Positions 34,850 through 49,000 of a stretch of DNA of 64,000 nucleotides are shown here, in pieces. The notes under the pieces were generated by a model that searched no databases, was not told the DNA's origin, and saw nothing but the letters and a program-made list of their open reading frames with translations. How positions within the stretch are numbered: the first letter of the stretch is position 1; every line of letters starts with the position of its first letter. Source of the DNA: Sipunculus nudus. Taxonomy: Eukaryota; Annelida; Sipuncula; Golfingiida; Sipunculidae. The translations under genes and the position numbers were made by a program. The stretch is taken from NCBI GenBank assembly GCA_026874595.1, contig CM049316.1, positions 57,173,676 through 57,237,675 on the forward strand. Direction: 5' to 3'.

Positions 34850-37165
34850 ATGAAAGTATACAACATAAAATGATTGCAGGTGGCATCACTAGTCTTGAGT
34901 ACGAGAAAGCCATCCAAGATGTATGGACATGCAACATTTCAGGCAGATACTTCAAACCACTCTTGGGCTATGTGCACAAATGCATGAAACCCAAAAACAT
35001 TTGTAAGTGGCGCCACAAATCTTGTATACAACAGAACTATCCGAGATGTATGGGCGTGAATTATTTCAGGCTGATATGTCAATTCAATCTTAAGAAATAA
35101 GCAGGAGCCAACACTGTGCAAAAATTGTTGTAGGCGGCGCCATCAGTCTTGTTTACGACGAACCTATCCGATATGTATAGATATGCACAATTTCAGGATG
35201 ATATAACATATCCTTCCTGAGAAATAAGCAGGTGCATACATTGTGCAAAAATCATTGTAGGTAGAACCACCAGTCCTGTATACGAGAAAGCCATGAAAGA
35301 TGCATGGACATGCCAGAATTTCAGGCAGATACATCAAACTTCTCTTGAGTCAGGTGCACTTGGCCGACTAAACTCAGCTGAGGCAGGCAGTTGCCCCAGT
35401 TGAACCGGAACAAATTGCAAGCTGTAGCTACTGCACTGACGGAACGTTTGACCTGCATTTGGCTGTACTGACTAAACTCTTGACCTGTTGCCTAATCTGA
35501 TACAGATAATTGTCTGCCAAAGCTATAAATAGATACAGACTTAAACTTGGACTGTGGCCAAATCTTAAATAGTTGGCAATCTACCAAGCTATATAGACAC
35601 AGACAAAATATTGGCTTGTTGGTAATTCTGTTTACACATACTGGAATAATTTTGCTTACCATGTTTAAGCTGACATATTCATAAGATTTTTTTATCAAAA
35701 TGTTTAGGATTATTACAGATGCCTATTGAAAGCTGAATCAGAACAAGATATATTTTTTTTTCATGGATTTATCTTACACATAATTTGGATATGGACACTA
35801 ATTATTTATGTTACCTGTACAGCTCTGCTTATATACCCGCAGAGCTCAGTTTGTTAATACAATAAATCTACTAGCTTTGTTTACCAAATATCTCATAGTC
35901 CAGCAATGAGGCCAACAGATGAAGGTCCATAATTCAGCTAAAATAATTTAAGTAAACTTGAACAAGGCCACTAAAAGTCATCTTTGACAATGGTACAGAA
36001 TTTGAAACGAGTTTTGCTGAAAAGACTATTGCCTTCCCTAAGTCTGATATAATCTTACATGGCCACTTCAGACCTCATTTAGCTTTCTATGACTCAAAAA
36101 ATCAATGAACCTGATCCATTTTTATACGAATGAGAGATCATTGCAGTAGGATAATGTTTGCGAAAACTCAAATCATTTGGTTGACAGTTTCATCATAAAA
36201 CATTTCCAATGATGTGGCGGAAAGAGACTAAAACGAGTCTTTTGCCCGTAAAAAAAACAGATAAATGTAGGTGGTGCCACAAAAAAACCTCAATTTCAAA
36301 TACGATTCATGTGGACAACATTTGCACAGAACTAAGTGATGGTAGCTCCTGTTGCTTCTGAGACTGTAATGTTAGTATGCTTACTTGATCAAATTACTCT
36401 GTTCAAATTCCTTTAATTCCTGCCAAAATTCACTGAACTCAAATTTTTTTTAAACAAACTTGGACCTCTTGGATCATTTCTGTGAAATATTGAACAATTT
36501 GGCTGAATGATTTTAGAGAAAAGGTTTTCAAAGTTTTTTTTTGCCTCCTAAAATTCAAGTTGATGTAGGTTGCGCCAAAAAAAAAACTCAATTTCACAGC
36601 ATTTGACATGCGACTGATTTTTTCATAAAATTTGGGAACGCTAGCTTCTGCTGTTCCTGGGAAATTATGGATTAATGTACTCATGACCGATGACTCCCTT
36701 ACATAAAAGGTCGATGCAGGTTGCGCCACCACTGCCTCAACTTCAAATAAGAATCATATGACCAACATTTGCATAAAATTTGGGGATGATAGCTCTGGCC
36801 ATTTCTGAGATTGTAATTTTAGTATGCTTTTTTGCCAAATGGCAAAGTTCAGCTTCCCGTAACTCGGCCATATATCACCGAACTGAAACCATTGGAACAA
36901 ACTTGAGGATTGTTTCTTGGATTATTTCTGTTAAAAAATATTGAACAATTTGGATGGCGGTTTCTTTTAGCTTTTCCCCTGTAAAATCTAAGTCAATGCA
37001 GATAGCCAAAAAAAAAAATAAGCTCAACCCGATAGAGTTTGACATGTGACTTATTCTTCCATAAAATTTGGCGCTGCTAGCTGTGAGTTTTAGAGATAGC
37101 AAAGGTTAACGCGAGGACCACGGATGACGGACGACGCTACGCCATCGCATGAGCTCACAGGTTTG
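34850..37165. repeat. 2.2-kb dispersed repeat, copy 2
   Basis: Same order of blocks and same orientation as 4900-7140, including GTACGAGAAAGCCATCCAAG near 34902, the TATAAATAGATACAGAC part near 35523 and the closing GCATGAGCTCACAGGTTTGC near 37148. The last 40 bp (GATGACGGACGACGCTACGCC then ATCGCATGAGCTCACAGG) resemble the termini of common molluscan repeats. Confidence 0.75.
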
Positions 37166-38044
37166 CTAAAAATTAAACTTGAGCAAGCCAAAACGAAGAA
37201 GACGGACTATTGGCAAACAGTCAACTTGATCCTTATAAAGGACATGATTAAATAACTTGACTGAATATGCTGTTAATTAAACGTGTGCATGTTACATGTA
37301 TTTTCTTTATACTTGCAAAATGTAAGATCTCATTTCTAATTTTTTTTTATGAAAACATGCAAACGTCATAGTAATTATCACAAATTTATAGAATGTAAGT
37401 CACAGGGCTTATACACAGCTACATTCAATGAGAGTCTCAAAATACATGTTTAATTAAGATTATGAAATCAAGACCGCTGATTATCACCAAACTAATTTAA
37501 AAAACTGACTTAAAATGGTCACAATAACTATTTCTTCTGGATATAGCCGAAAACACTTGCAGGTAGCTACCTATAATTTATCAGACCGCTGTCAACTCAT
37601 TTATCACTTGTTTTATGCACCATTATCAAAAAGAGATTCTTGCTCTGTTTAACAAAACCATATCACATGCAAAATATACAAATATTTAAGTATTTATTTA
37701 ATATTGGTTCAGTCTGTGCTATTACGCAATATATTATTTGGTGCAATGAGTGGCGTAAACTGTAAATCTACAATTCCTCATTCGAAGCTTTTGCCCAACG
37801 ATATCGTCGCAATGGCATGGATGGGCATTGTATCGAGTTTTCCCTTATGTATGACGTCTTGTCTCGAAGTAGGCCTGTTATGTCCACCTAAAGTGCCTCC
37901 TACCTATCCTATTTACGGCTGCACTAAATGGCGAAAATAGTTCAATTTTTTTGTCCTATATTGTATGTAACATAATGTCCTTATCGGTCTCCCTATTAAA
38001 TTAAAAAGCAGAATGTATGTTTCAGGTAAAGAAGATATATGTTG

Positions 38045-38046
<2 letters not shown>

Positions 38047-38098
<52 letters not shown>
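38047..38098. repeat. (TA)n microsatellite
   Basis: An uninterrupted TA run. Confidence 0.9.
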
Positions 38099-38101
<3 letters not shown>

Positions 38102-40599
38102 ACACCGTAGAGATAATCAAGACGTTTCAATATGTATGCGTGTGAGTGTAAATGAATTAAAATGATATAACCTTTACCTTTCTTTATGTATTCTAATATG
38201 AACCTGAAACTTTTTGATTTAATATTGATAAATGTATATGCAAAATTTGGTCTATAGGATAACGTTGTGTTGACCCTTTGAAGGCAGAAGATCTGTCCAA
38301 GTGTACATTGCCCCCCCCCCCCCCCAAACACAACCCAGTTTCAGCGCCCTTACCGAAACAGGCACACCAATTCCCGTTTTGGTCCTTCGTCATTTCCGTT
38401 TCGGGCGTCTCATCCGTTTCCGTTCCGTTTTAAATAATGTTATATGTCAACTGTATCTGCATGTGTACGTAGATTGTATAGTGACTTTAGGGGATAAAGT
38501 TTTTTTGGGGGTAATTCCTATTTTTTTTCTATTTTCAAAACCAAATCATATTTTTTGTTCCTATTTATGATGGGCATAAGACTTTATCAGATTTTATTGC
38601 TGTATTTTGATCAAGCAAACCATAAATTTTCTCACACCAGGAATAAATGGCCATATAAACTGCGGTAGCCGCTTGGTGTTTGACGCTGAGGCCTGCTACA
38701 ACCCCTCCTGTGTAAGACGCCGGCAGACATATTCGCTACACATCAGGCTTTTCAAATCAGCCGAAAACAAAGGCCTTTGTTTCAACCAAGCCAAACTAAC
38801 GGGGTTCAGTTGTGAATGCTGCAGATAAGAAATGGTTTCTTTTGCGTGGATAAAAGCGAAAAGTGAATGTGGAAGCTGAAAAGAAGGTAGGTCGGCGTCA
38901 AGAAATCGTGCATAAATAACAAACACAAATACAAGCAGAATTATATTATAGATATTTAATGTTCATAAAATACCATATAACACATCATAATGTACATAAA
39001 ACCAAACACTGAAGCAGTAAATCTTCCGAAATCTCAGATGTCAAAGTGTTATTACCCACTACTGGTCTAATTGCACGTTCCACATGTGACGTCACATGCA
39101 ATTGTACAGCGTCTATCACAGGGTTAAAAAGTATGAGGAGTATCGGAGTTCGCTGTCATATTTTTTTTCTCTGTCATATTTTTTTTCTCTTCAATGTTCA
39201 TTGTCGTAAAAATATAAACATTTATTTCCCACTTACGTAAATATTTCTATATAATAGCCACGTTATCTCCCGTGCAATGATGATAGGTGAATTTCAGCTG
39301 CTTAAAAACATACATTTGTAAGAAGTATAGCAAAATAATGGCGAAATTTGTTGGAACGTAGTGGTATTATTAATCCGACAATGCGATAGAACTTACAATT
39401 TATATTAGAACATAATTATTATAATGAAAAACTACGTGACGTTAAAGGTTGGAGACATGGTTCTATAAATCGGCATTAATAATGTGTTCTATCTGCTTGT
39501 ATCGACGGGATGAATAGCCGATGCAATGCAATCAGCATTCCAAACATTTCGTTTATCCATGAATCTCCTTCTGTTCGCTTATTCAATCGAGTGCAGTGGG
39601 TATATCTTCTGAACGAACTGCAATGATAGAATATCAAAATATACATGAATATAAATAATATGAAAAATAATTTTTAAATACTTTATAATTTCAACTAGCT
39701 AACATAAACATTGCGCATAGAGTTTCAGTTCACAAGACTGTTAAAGCAAATATATTGTATGGGACTAATATTTCCAAGGATAAAAAAAGGCTTCAAACTG
39801 CGATGCACGGCTTAACAATTTGGATAATGTCTCACATCTATTCAAGAAAATCTAAATAAATAAGTGAACCCTGCGTCCCCGAGACAGACAGAGTATATCT
39901 TGCTTTGTCCACACACTGACAATTTTACAGGCCATTTTAACACAAGACAGGGGAAGATATGCTCTCAGTCGTATGGTGTGCATAATGCGACTGGCTGCCA
40001 ATCAGATATGTTCATTACAACGCAGCATACCAGACCAAATCATGAACACGTGATAAAAACATGGTGAATAAAATAAAGCGTAGTGATCCACATGACGAAC
40101 AGTTGGCCGTCTCTAAGAAAATGAAACTTAATGACGACGTAGCTTTGGACAAACTTAAGCGAACACTAAGTGACATATTATGTAAAAGGGATCGCAGGCT
40201 CCAATTAATGATTTAACTGAAGGGAATTATATTCTGCCAGTACGTCACTGAACAGTTTTTTTTCTGGTACGGATAACATAAATGTTTTGCGTGTTTAAAC
40301 AGGGGTCTCTTACATTCCAAGGAATCCAAATTATCTGATCCCCTGACTTTTCCCTAATGGATTTCAAGAACTAGATATTTCTTGGCACCGCAGGTGCCAT
40401 AGTATCCCCAGACAATTAATCCCCCCCCTTTAAGAATAGTCCCCCCCCTTTAAGAATAGGCCCCCATCTTCAGCAGCATATGCTGACACTTAGCTAAAGC
40501 GACTATGGTTTCTTCTATCTATAAACTTGAGAAACTATATTTTTCACCAAAAATGGGGGCCTATATGTTGAATCTCTCTTGAGAAAAGAGCATTAATTT

Positions 40600-41830
40600 A
40601 TTTTACAGGAACAGGAAGGTAGGTGGCGCCACCTGTCTGCTTTTCAAGAAAATTTTCCAAGAGGGATAGACATGCCAAATTTCAGACCTATACCTTGAAC
40701 CAATCCGGAGATGTGAGCAATTTTCACCCAAAGCACACGTACAGATGGACGCCACACTAAAATGATTGCTGATGGCACCACCAGTCTTGAGTACAAAAAG
40801 TAGCAGTCCAAGATTTATGGATATGCACAGTTTCAGGCCAATAGGGCAAATCACTCCTCAGAAAAGGGTATTAATTTATTCTACAAAAACGGGAAGGTAG
40901 CTGGCGCCACCTGTATGGTTTATGACTTTCCAAGATGGATGGCCATATATAAGTCAAGTTTGAAACCCATAAATCAATCCAAGCTGGAGTTATCATCAGG
41001 AAATGAATTTTTGGACAGGTGGCTCCTGTGACTTCGACCTTGTGACCTAAAAATTGATACAGGTTTTCCTTTATTGGCAGGTGAACTATATGTGCAAGAT
41101 AAAAGGTCAGAGATTAAAAAGTTTGGCTGAAAAAGCATCCACAATCTTTTCAGAGATGGTTGTCCTGTGACCTTGACCTTTGACCTCATGACCTCAAAAT
41201 CAATAAGAATCTTGTTTTATTGATGGGCAATATATAAGTCATGTTTGATACCAATATATCATTCCAAGCTGGAGTAATCATCAGGGTATGAATTTTGGAG
41301 AGATGGCTCCTGTGACCTTCACCTATGACCTTGTGACCTAAAAATGGATAGGGGTCTTCCTCTATTGGCAGGTGAACTATATGTTCAAGATAAAAGATTG
41401 GCTGAAAATGCATCAACAATCTTTTTAAAGATGTGTGTGTCCTGTGACCTTGGCCTTTGACCTCACGACCTCAAAATCAATAGAGGTCTTGTTTTATTGA
41501 TGGGCCATATAATAAGTCAAGTTTGAAATCCATATATTAATCCAAGCTGGAATTATCATCCAGGAACCTAATTTTTGGACAGATGGCTCCTGTGACCTTC
41601 ACCTACGAGCTTATGTCCTCAAAATGGACAGGGGTCTTTCTCTATTGGTTGGTGAACTAATGTGCAAGATAAAAAGGTCTGGAATGAGAAGTTTGGCTTA
41701 AAATGCATCCACAATATCTTTAAAGATGTGAGTCCAGTGACCTTGACCATAGACCTCATGACCCTAGAACCTATAGGGTTCTTACTTTAGTGGTGGGCCA
41801 TACATAGTCATGTTTGAAATCCATTTGTGT
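40600..41830. repeat. Tandem repeat with GTGACCTTGACC motifs, period about 280 bp
   Basis: 'GGCTCCTGTGACCTTCACCT' and close variants occur near 41022, 41306 and 41585. Between them lie 'CTATTGGCAGGTGAACTATA', 'GCATCCACAATCTTT' and 'TTGACCTCATGACCTCAAAA' in constant order. That gives about three units. The left flank (40600-40980) contains related GGTGGCGCCACCTGT sections. Confidence 0.75.
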
Positions 41831-42119
41831 CAACACTGGAGATATCATAAGAAGTGTGTGATTTTCACCAAATATAGAAATATTAAAGGTCAAGGCCACT
41901 CTCATGGTAAAGGTCATGACCCAAATTTAAATAAACCTCATCCCATAACCCATCTCTCTACATGTTCATCATATGAAAGAAATCTGTCCATTAGATTTTT
42001 ACCTATAATGCTAACAGTACTGTCAAATGGCAATTATGGGATTATTAAATGGCGTAAAAACAAGAAAAGGATAATAGGTGGCGCCACCAAGTTGGTGGCG
42101 TCAAGTTAGAAGATTCTGG

Positions 42120-42640
42120 GTCCAATGGTTATGATGTGTTCCCTACTTTGGTATCAAATTTTCAATTATTCTGTAGTGTGCCTATAAGCCCCATAGCTCA
42201 GGGAATATGGGTAACAGAGACCTAATTTCACGTTTCGAGGGAGACTTTTCAATGACCTCACTGGATTTTAAGTAAGATGATCCTAGGTCAAATGGTTATG
42301 ATTTATGCCTTGCTTTGTATCAAATTTTCAATTATTCCGGGGGAATGCTTATTAGCCCCATAGCTAAGAGAATATGGGTAACAGGGACCTAATTTCAGCT
42401 TTCAAGGAAATTTTCACGGACCTCCCTGGATGTCAAGTAAGAAGATTCTAGAACCAACTGTTACTATTAGTTGTTCAGATACTAGAGCTTTTGTATCAAA
42501 TTTTCCATTATACTGGAGGAGGGGGGTACGTCGAAGCCCCTAGCTCAGATATTATGGATAACAGAGAACTAGTTTCAGGTTTCCAATGAGAGTTTTCATG
42601 GGCCTCCCTCAGCTCAAGATACAAGAACCTAGGTCCAGTC
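42120..42640. repeat. Short tandem array, period about 170 bp
   Basis: 'GCCCCATAGCTCAGGGAATATG' type blocks followed by 'GGTAACAG.GACCTAATTTC' recur near 42188, 42354 and 42531. This family overlaps in sequence with the spacer repeats near 22230 and 33060-33480. Confidence 0.65.
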
Positions 42641-42798
42641 ATTACGATTTCTGACAATTAGCAACCATGAACAATAAGACAAACTTGGTACCACCTATGC
42701 TTATTTTGACACTCTCCAGGACTAGAACAGATTTCTGATATCGGCCGTGATTCAGACAAAGACGGACCAAATGACCGAGACTGTGCTAAAGTTAAAAG

Positions 42799-45700
42799 TC
42801 ATGTACTGACCTCTTGTATGTTGGTGTTCTCTAACTTGAATTCGTCTGGTTCTCCACCATATTCTTGTCTGATAATCGTTTTCAGTATCTCATCCTTCAT
42901 CGCACCTGCTGGATCCAATTTATGGGTTTGAATGATCCGTATAAGATATTCCTTGTACGGGTAACTGGTAATTGCACAATAAATGTAAAGATCAGAATCA
43001 TATATGACCAATTTGAATGCAAGCATTTGGTTAGATAGCGGGCGCAGTTGCCTGACAATCGGTGTTTACATATAACCGGGCCCCCAGAGGCACTCGAAGA
43101 AACATAGGAATTCTGTAGGAGCACTTCAGACAAAAATAAGAGTTTGTAGGGATTTTCAGCCAAATATATATGTGAAATATATGGGTTTTCATTGCACAAA
43201 CACTGTTTTGATCGCATATATCCTGTGACCAACGGGTTTAATAGGTTTGCTCAATAGTTTTGGACAGCTGTACTCGTGGGACCGCAACTCTTACATGCAC
43301 AAACTACAAAATAGCTGATTGTTTTCAATAATAACAGGTCTATATAATAATAATATAAGAAACACGACTGTGCAGTGAATAATTATAGGAAAATGTAGGA
43401 GATAATGATCTCTATATAAGATGGAAAATACAGGAAATTATAAGAGACAGTCTTTTCATAGGAAAACAGAGAAAATATATGAGTAAGTAAAAGTCCTAAT
43501 ATAATGATTGTACATATATTCTCGGAGTTACTGGTTTGCTAAATCAGGACTGGACAGAATAGATTCGTGTATATAAACAACACGTTTTCATATTATTTCG
43601 ATACAAAGAAAATGATGAATTAGGCTATATTTTACCACAATCTGTTTCCTTCTGTAGCTTTGTGCTCGTTTTCAAGGTCTACAGTGTTCCATCCAAGACG
43701 GCTTGATTCCTTTGCCAACCAGTCACGGTATCCATCATGTTTTATACCATTTTCCTTTAATGTTACATCACACAAGTTAATGTTATGGGGTCATTTTAAA
43801 TATATGAATGAAGATAAATTCTTGTATAAGATACATTGTAAATGTGCATAGTGTAAATTCCAATCTTAAAAGTTTCGAAACAGTTTATCTGCATTTGTTT
43901 AAAGAAAACATATAATTAAATCTAAAAGTAAATATAACGCTTACTTTTAAAATACGTTTCAACTCTTCAAGTGGACAGTATTTAATATAGAAGACACAGT
44001 CCCGCGGATGGTGGCAATGGGGGTCTCTTGGGCATTCTCTAAATTTCCTGCAGTCCTGCCATTCATACGTCAAGGAAAATATGAGTACGATTACCGCGTT
44101 GTGGGTAACACACATGATTAAATATAAGTGAACGCTTCATCAAACTTTAGCTCAATGGATCTTTTAAACATATTTCATTGAACTATAGTAACTAAATCTT
44201 ATCAGTAGACATGTATCCTAAAACTTTTTCAATCAATGTAACTGATTTTTTCAGATGTGACATTGAAATGTGATGTTATTTTTCTGATTAAGGTATTAAT
44301 ATAAGTTAGGAATACATGATTCCATAAAAACTCTTGTCTGAAATCTGATGTTTCAAAATAATTTAATCAGAGAAGCATATTTGAAAAATGACTGGAAAGT
44401 GGCTGAGAAGCGCATTAATGCAAAAATAAGAGTAATGCAAATACATATAATGAATGTACTGTTGTTAAGGAACACCATTGGATATTGCAATATTAGTAAT
44501 ATCGCAGCATGATGTATGGAAACAAAATGGTATATTTGTACAAAGCCATTACCCCTTTGAAAGGAGCTTTGCATCCATCACAGAAACTGAACGGACAGTT
44601 GGAACATTTACGCTGTCTAAAACCCCAAAGTTCTCTGTGGCATACCGATCCACATTCCGGGCAGTCTACATGAAATAAAATGTGACAGTACTTAAATGAC
44701 TCCGTAGGAGAAAAAGCCAGACCTTATACAAATCATACAGAATAGGAACCTTTTTTAACAAGAAGGGCTTCCAAAATACCATTGCAGCTCACTGAGTTCA
44801 AGCACATAGTTTTCATAGAATATAGTACGTATAGTGGCATAGTGCATATTGAGACATACTTAAACTTACAGATTTCATCCTGTGTCGTCTGAATTTTGCC
44901 TTCATCTCCGATAGCAGCACCAGGCTCCTGCAAGTTAATGAAAATATAAACGCTGTAATGTAGGTAAATGTCTGAGAGTGTACGTAATCTACGTACGCCT
45001 TACACGTAATGAACACATAACCGGTTAGTATACCACGTAATGTAAAAGTATGAAACTTGTATAGGCGGTTGTCATGTAATGTATACGTTATCACCAATGA
45101 CCGTAGTGTAATGTAAACATGCGCGGTTATATGCAGAGTGACAACGCCACTGTGAAGTATACGTAAGCGTTAATTACTATGATATAAAATACAACAAAGC
45201 ATTAATGATATACGTAAGCATTAATGATATACTAGCGACTACAAAAGTTTCCGTTTGACTATCCGTTTAATCGATATTGACGAAATCCATTATCAGACCT
45301 TTCAACAGAACGTCGTTCGTTCAATAGTAAACTTGTACTTGCGCTGGATTTATTAGGAAAAAAAGAGAATTAGTATAACGGGTTCACCTTGAGACCGTTC
45401 AAGGAACGTTTGGCGTCTGGTTGGATCATCCCTGTATGTTCTTCTGCTTGTCCTGGTTCATCGTTGTTTCCCGTTGGGAGATCATCGGAATCTTGCTTGG
45501 CAGTGGTCCCATTATCAATAAGGGACTTGTAACACATCAAGCAGATGTTTGTGGTGACTGGGTTCATGAAGGTGCATGTCTTACATCTTCTCGCTTTCGG
45601 GTCCCGGTCTGTGCAAAGCTCACTCTAAAAATAGGTGATTAGTTTACTCATCTACGTTTAAGGTCAATTTTTATTAACTTACACCCGACTAGTGAAAAAC

Positions 45701-46004
45701 TAACTGGCTTCCCTGCTGGCTGATATCGAAACACATTATCAATAATATTTTTTGTGTTCCTTATGGAGTGTGCAATAAACATTTTAGATCATCGCAAATT
45801 TCTTATTATTGTCATAATGTTACCTTCATAATCAATCTTGCCTGGACGACAAGGACCCATTTGTGTCACACGCATATGACAAATATGATCTTTGTATGAC
45901 AATGATCTTGTTCCAAAGAATGAATATCCCAGGAAGTAGTTTTTTTATATCAATTACGTTTGTGTGTTACAATATTAAAGAAGTTTGTATACAATATAGA
46001 AGTT

Positions 46005-46038
<34 letters not shown>

Positions 46039-49000
46039 AACACTGGCATAAAAATGTTCTTCTTGGCGTGTGGCTCGCTTGATTTGTCTGGGCAGTGTTT
46101 TATTCGCAATAATCCGTGTTTAAGCATATTTTTGGGATGATGATAACTAAAAAACTTCTAAATGAGTAGGGTAAGCACCCTTCCTTCAGCTTAAAATATG
46201 ATTACATCTTCAATTATCAAACACCAACACCCCGCTAAAACATGATCACTGTTTTCAAATGTGGTTTAGTTTGTTGTTCTTTAAATCTAGTATTCTAGGT
46301 TATCTGACAATATGCATAACCTACCATTTTTGCATTTCCATCTTGATCTGGAGGGACCGGACAATCCAGAGGTTCGGCGCAGGATATACACAGCTCCGCA
46401 TCAGGAAGATTGATAAACTGGCAATGGGAACACCTCAGGTCAGTCCCAAACGAGGATCTAAGGGATTCCTAGAACATATTTGAGAAAAGGTACGCTTAAT
46501 TCCGGCCAACAATATCATTACATGCATGTGATACTAATAGATTAACTGAATACTATACTTTTACCATCGAGACATTTTCTAGCTAACACTTAAATCAAGA
46601 AGTCATTGCTTCTTCATGTTTCGATTTTGTCAATCCTGTTCGTGCATAAGTTCATAAAACAAATTCGTACTACAATATTGGCCAAAATTAATTAAAGTTT
46701 GAAATATTTCGAAAATTTTCCTTTTATATTAATCAATCATCTTTAATATTTCATTAAATGTGTAGGTAATGTCCTCATCGTAAAAGAAAATCTACCGAAC
46801 AGAATATATGACAGTTAATTAATTCTGTGAATGGAATACATATTTTATAAAATAAAATAATTCTTGATTAGATAAAACTGTCGCAAAGAAGATCAATTAT
46901 CATATGTTTGACAGAATGCTTCTCACATCTTTTTCTGTGGACCCTGAACTTAAAGACTGGGGAAAATCGGACTTCTCAGCAAGAAGACCTGTCTGCTCCT
47001 TTGCATAAGACTCTGTAATACTGGACTCCTGAACTGGCGGCTCGGGAACATCTGGCACCAACTCAAAGGACTCCAGACCGGTTGACTCGCAGGCACACTG
47101 ATCTGTTACATTTGAAGCAGACATACAAAGGTCTGCACCATTCTGTTCGTGAACGTTTGGATCTCTGAAATCTGTCCACTCGTGTTTTTCAGGGATGCCG
47201 TCTTGCACCTCTGGCTTTGAAGTTTCCACTTTCCCAGAGGAGGTTTCTAGAGAACCATTCGCCGCGACAGCTGTGGAATTTCTGTATGTAATAAGCGAAA
47301 ACAGTATTCCCAACATGATTTTATTTTGTTAAGTCCAATTATGACATATATAAGTGACACAGCCGAAATTACTTTTCCACGTCTTTTATTAAGTAATTGT
47401 TCTTCGTGTCAATAAATAAGTTCATATTATATAAAGCACCACGTAACACTATTTGAGGAGCTTGGCTCTGAGCTAAATGCTCATATGTAATTTGATGTCA
47501 GGACTAAAAATAAATGAAGATCCTATCGTAATTGGAAGCTGCTTGAGTAATTTAAAAATGCTACTTCTGGTTAATTAGCAGATAACCCATTTGATATTAG
47601 GCAATATATATGATTGTTCCATTGTGACAACGGTTAAAATATATATCTTACTGGGAAAACAACACACTGTAATAATTCGAGTATATTTCATTGATTGTGT
47701 GTGTATGTGTGAAAACCTACTGAAACTTGGGAGGTACCAGACAGTCAAACAGATTGCCAAATGGGTGGGATCCACTAAGATAACATGACATCTCAGCTTC
47801 TGCTAGATACAACTCTGCTGTCAGCTCCACTTTCTCCTTCCATACAGATGAATCTTCCTCATATATGAAGGCATCAGGAACCTCTTTGTATCCAAAAAGC
47901 TGCAGCAAGTGTATGTGTCCCTGAAAAATATTCCAGTTCAATGTTGTAAGTGTGTGAAGAAAGTTAATCCAGTGGGGATGTGGATGTACATCCAGGAACA
48001 TCAGAAATTAAATCTGTCATTGATGCAGACAGGCACGTGGAGGAGGATTTCAGTATTTATGACATTGTGGAAGTGACAAATCGACATTGACAAAGATATA
48101 TGCATTCTGTGAGTAAAATTTTTTTTTTTCATATTATTATCTGCTTAGAAGGTAATGACTTCCATTTTTCCTACCACAATCTTCAAACGAAATGTGCTTT
48201 GATAAAAGTTTAACTTTACCAGATGATAATCTGTTATTGTTTAAATAAATACACGTGTTTAAAAGTAAACTGTTCATTGACTTTGTTTAATTCATGATAT
48301 TCTTCTATTCAAAATATCAGTCAGTACAACTTTCCCGAATCTTTGGTTTACCGAAGAAGGACCATTAATATTCACACACAAATAAAACTTAACTTGTATA
48401 CTTCTTTTTTTTCCATCATGTCACATTCATAGCGCCGTTTATGAACTGGGTTCCTAAAGAGTATTAGCCTTGATATAATTAAAATACTCATACATGATTA
48501 CTCACCTCGATGTCTTTTAAGATATCGAGGTAGGTGGTGTCCGCGAAGCTTATATAGTCCCACATGTCACTCCGCTCTTCCACTGGCTTCATTAATTCTC
48601 TACCAAGTGAGTAAAACTGGGCTAACGCATGGTCAAGCCTTTCTTCCCAGCCATGTGCCTATGCAGGAAAGTTCACAAAGTGTTACCAATTAACTCCATA
48701 TTCAAATGTGAGTAAAAAGAGAGAAGTTAATGTTTTCATATGAACCAAACATACGTCGTTTTATTGTCGTATATCTCAAGCATCAGCAGATGATTGAAAA
48801 CTGGGAAACCGTGCTCGAAATTGTTATCCGTTATGCAAACATTTATTTTGAAGGACACATTTAAATATATGTGTGTGTGTGTGTGTGTGTGTACTATCCC
48901 CGCAGCTGTTTATGGAACTAATTGCTACAGAACGGCAGCATGAAGACGGTGTATAATTCATTTTGAGAATCTGTAAGACTGTAACATGTATTTTTCATTT

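Larger units (their letters stand above)
32644..42798. other. Intergenic spacer between loci B and C
   Basis: No recognisable gene. It holds a mollusc-type repeat at about 32930-33550 (GTCCGTCGTCCGTCCGTC and a poly-C tract at 33147-33162), a (GA)n run at 34626-34665, the second 2.2-kb repeat, a (TA)n run at 38047-38098, a poly-C tract near 38311 and repeats from 40400 to 42650. One open frame (38642-38828, ending in a cluster of Cys: FSCECCR) follows a CACCAG acceptor-like site, but I cannot assign it. Confidence 0.45.

Noticed and set aside
40974..41419. Overlapping minus-strand frames with repeated 'RSHLSK' text
   Set aside because: They are read-outs of the 280-bp tandem repeat. The repetition reflects DNA periodicity, not a protein repeat.
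44553..44665. Interpretation of the RING2-like exon as an IBR domain
   Set aside because: Cys pairs also loosely fit an IBR, but the next exon carries the HHPRDC LDD insertion that directly follows RING2 in HOIP, and the 15-residue spacing matches RING2 rather than the 14 of the HOIP IBR. Some doubt remains.
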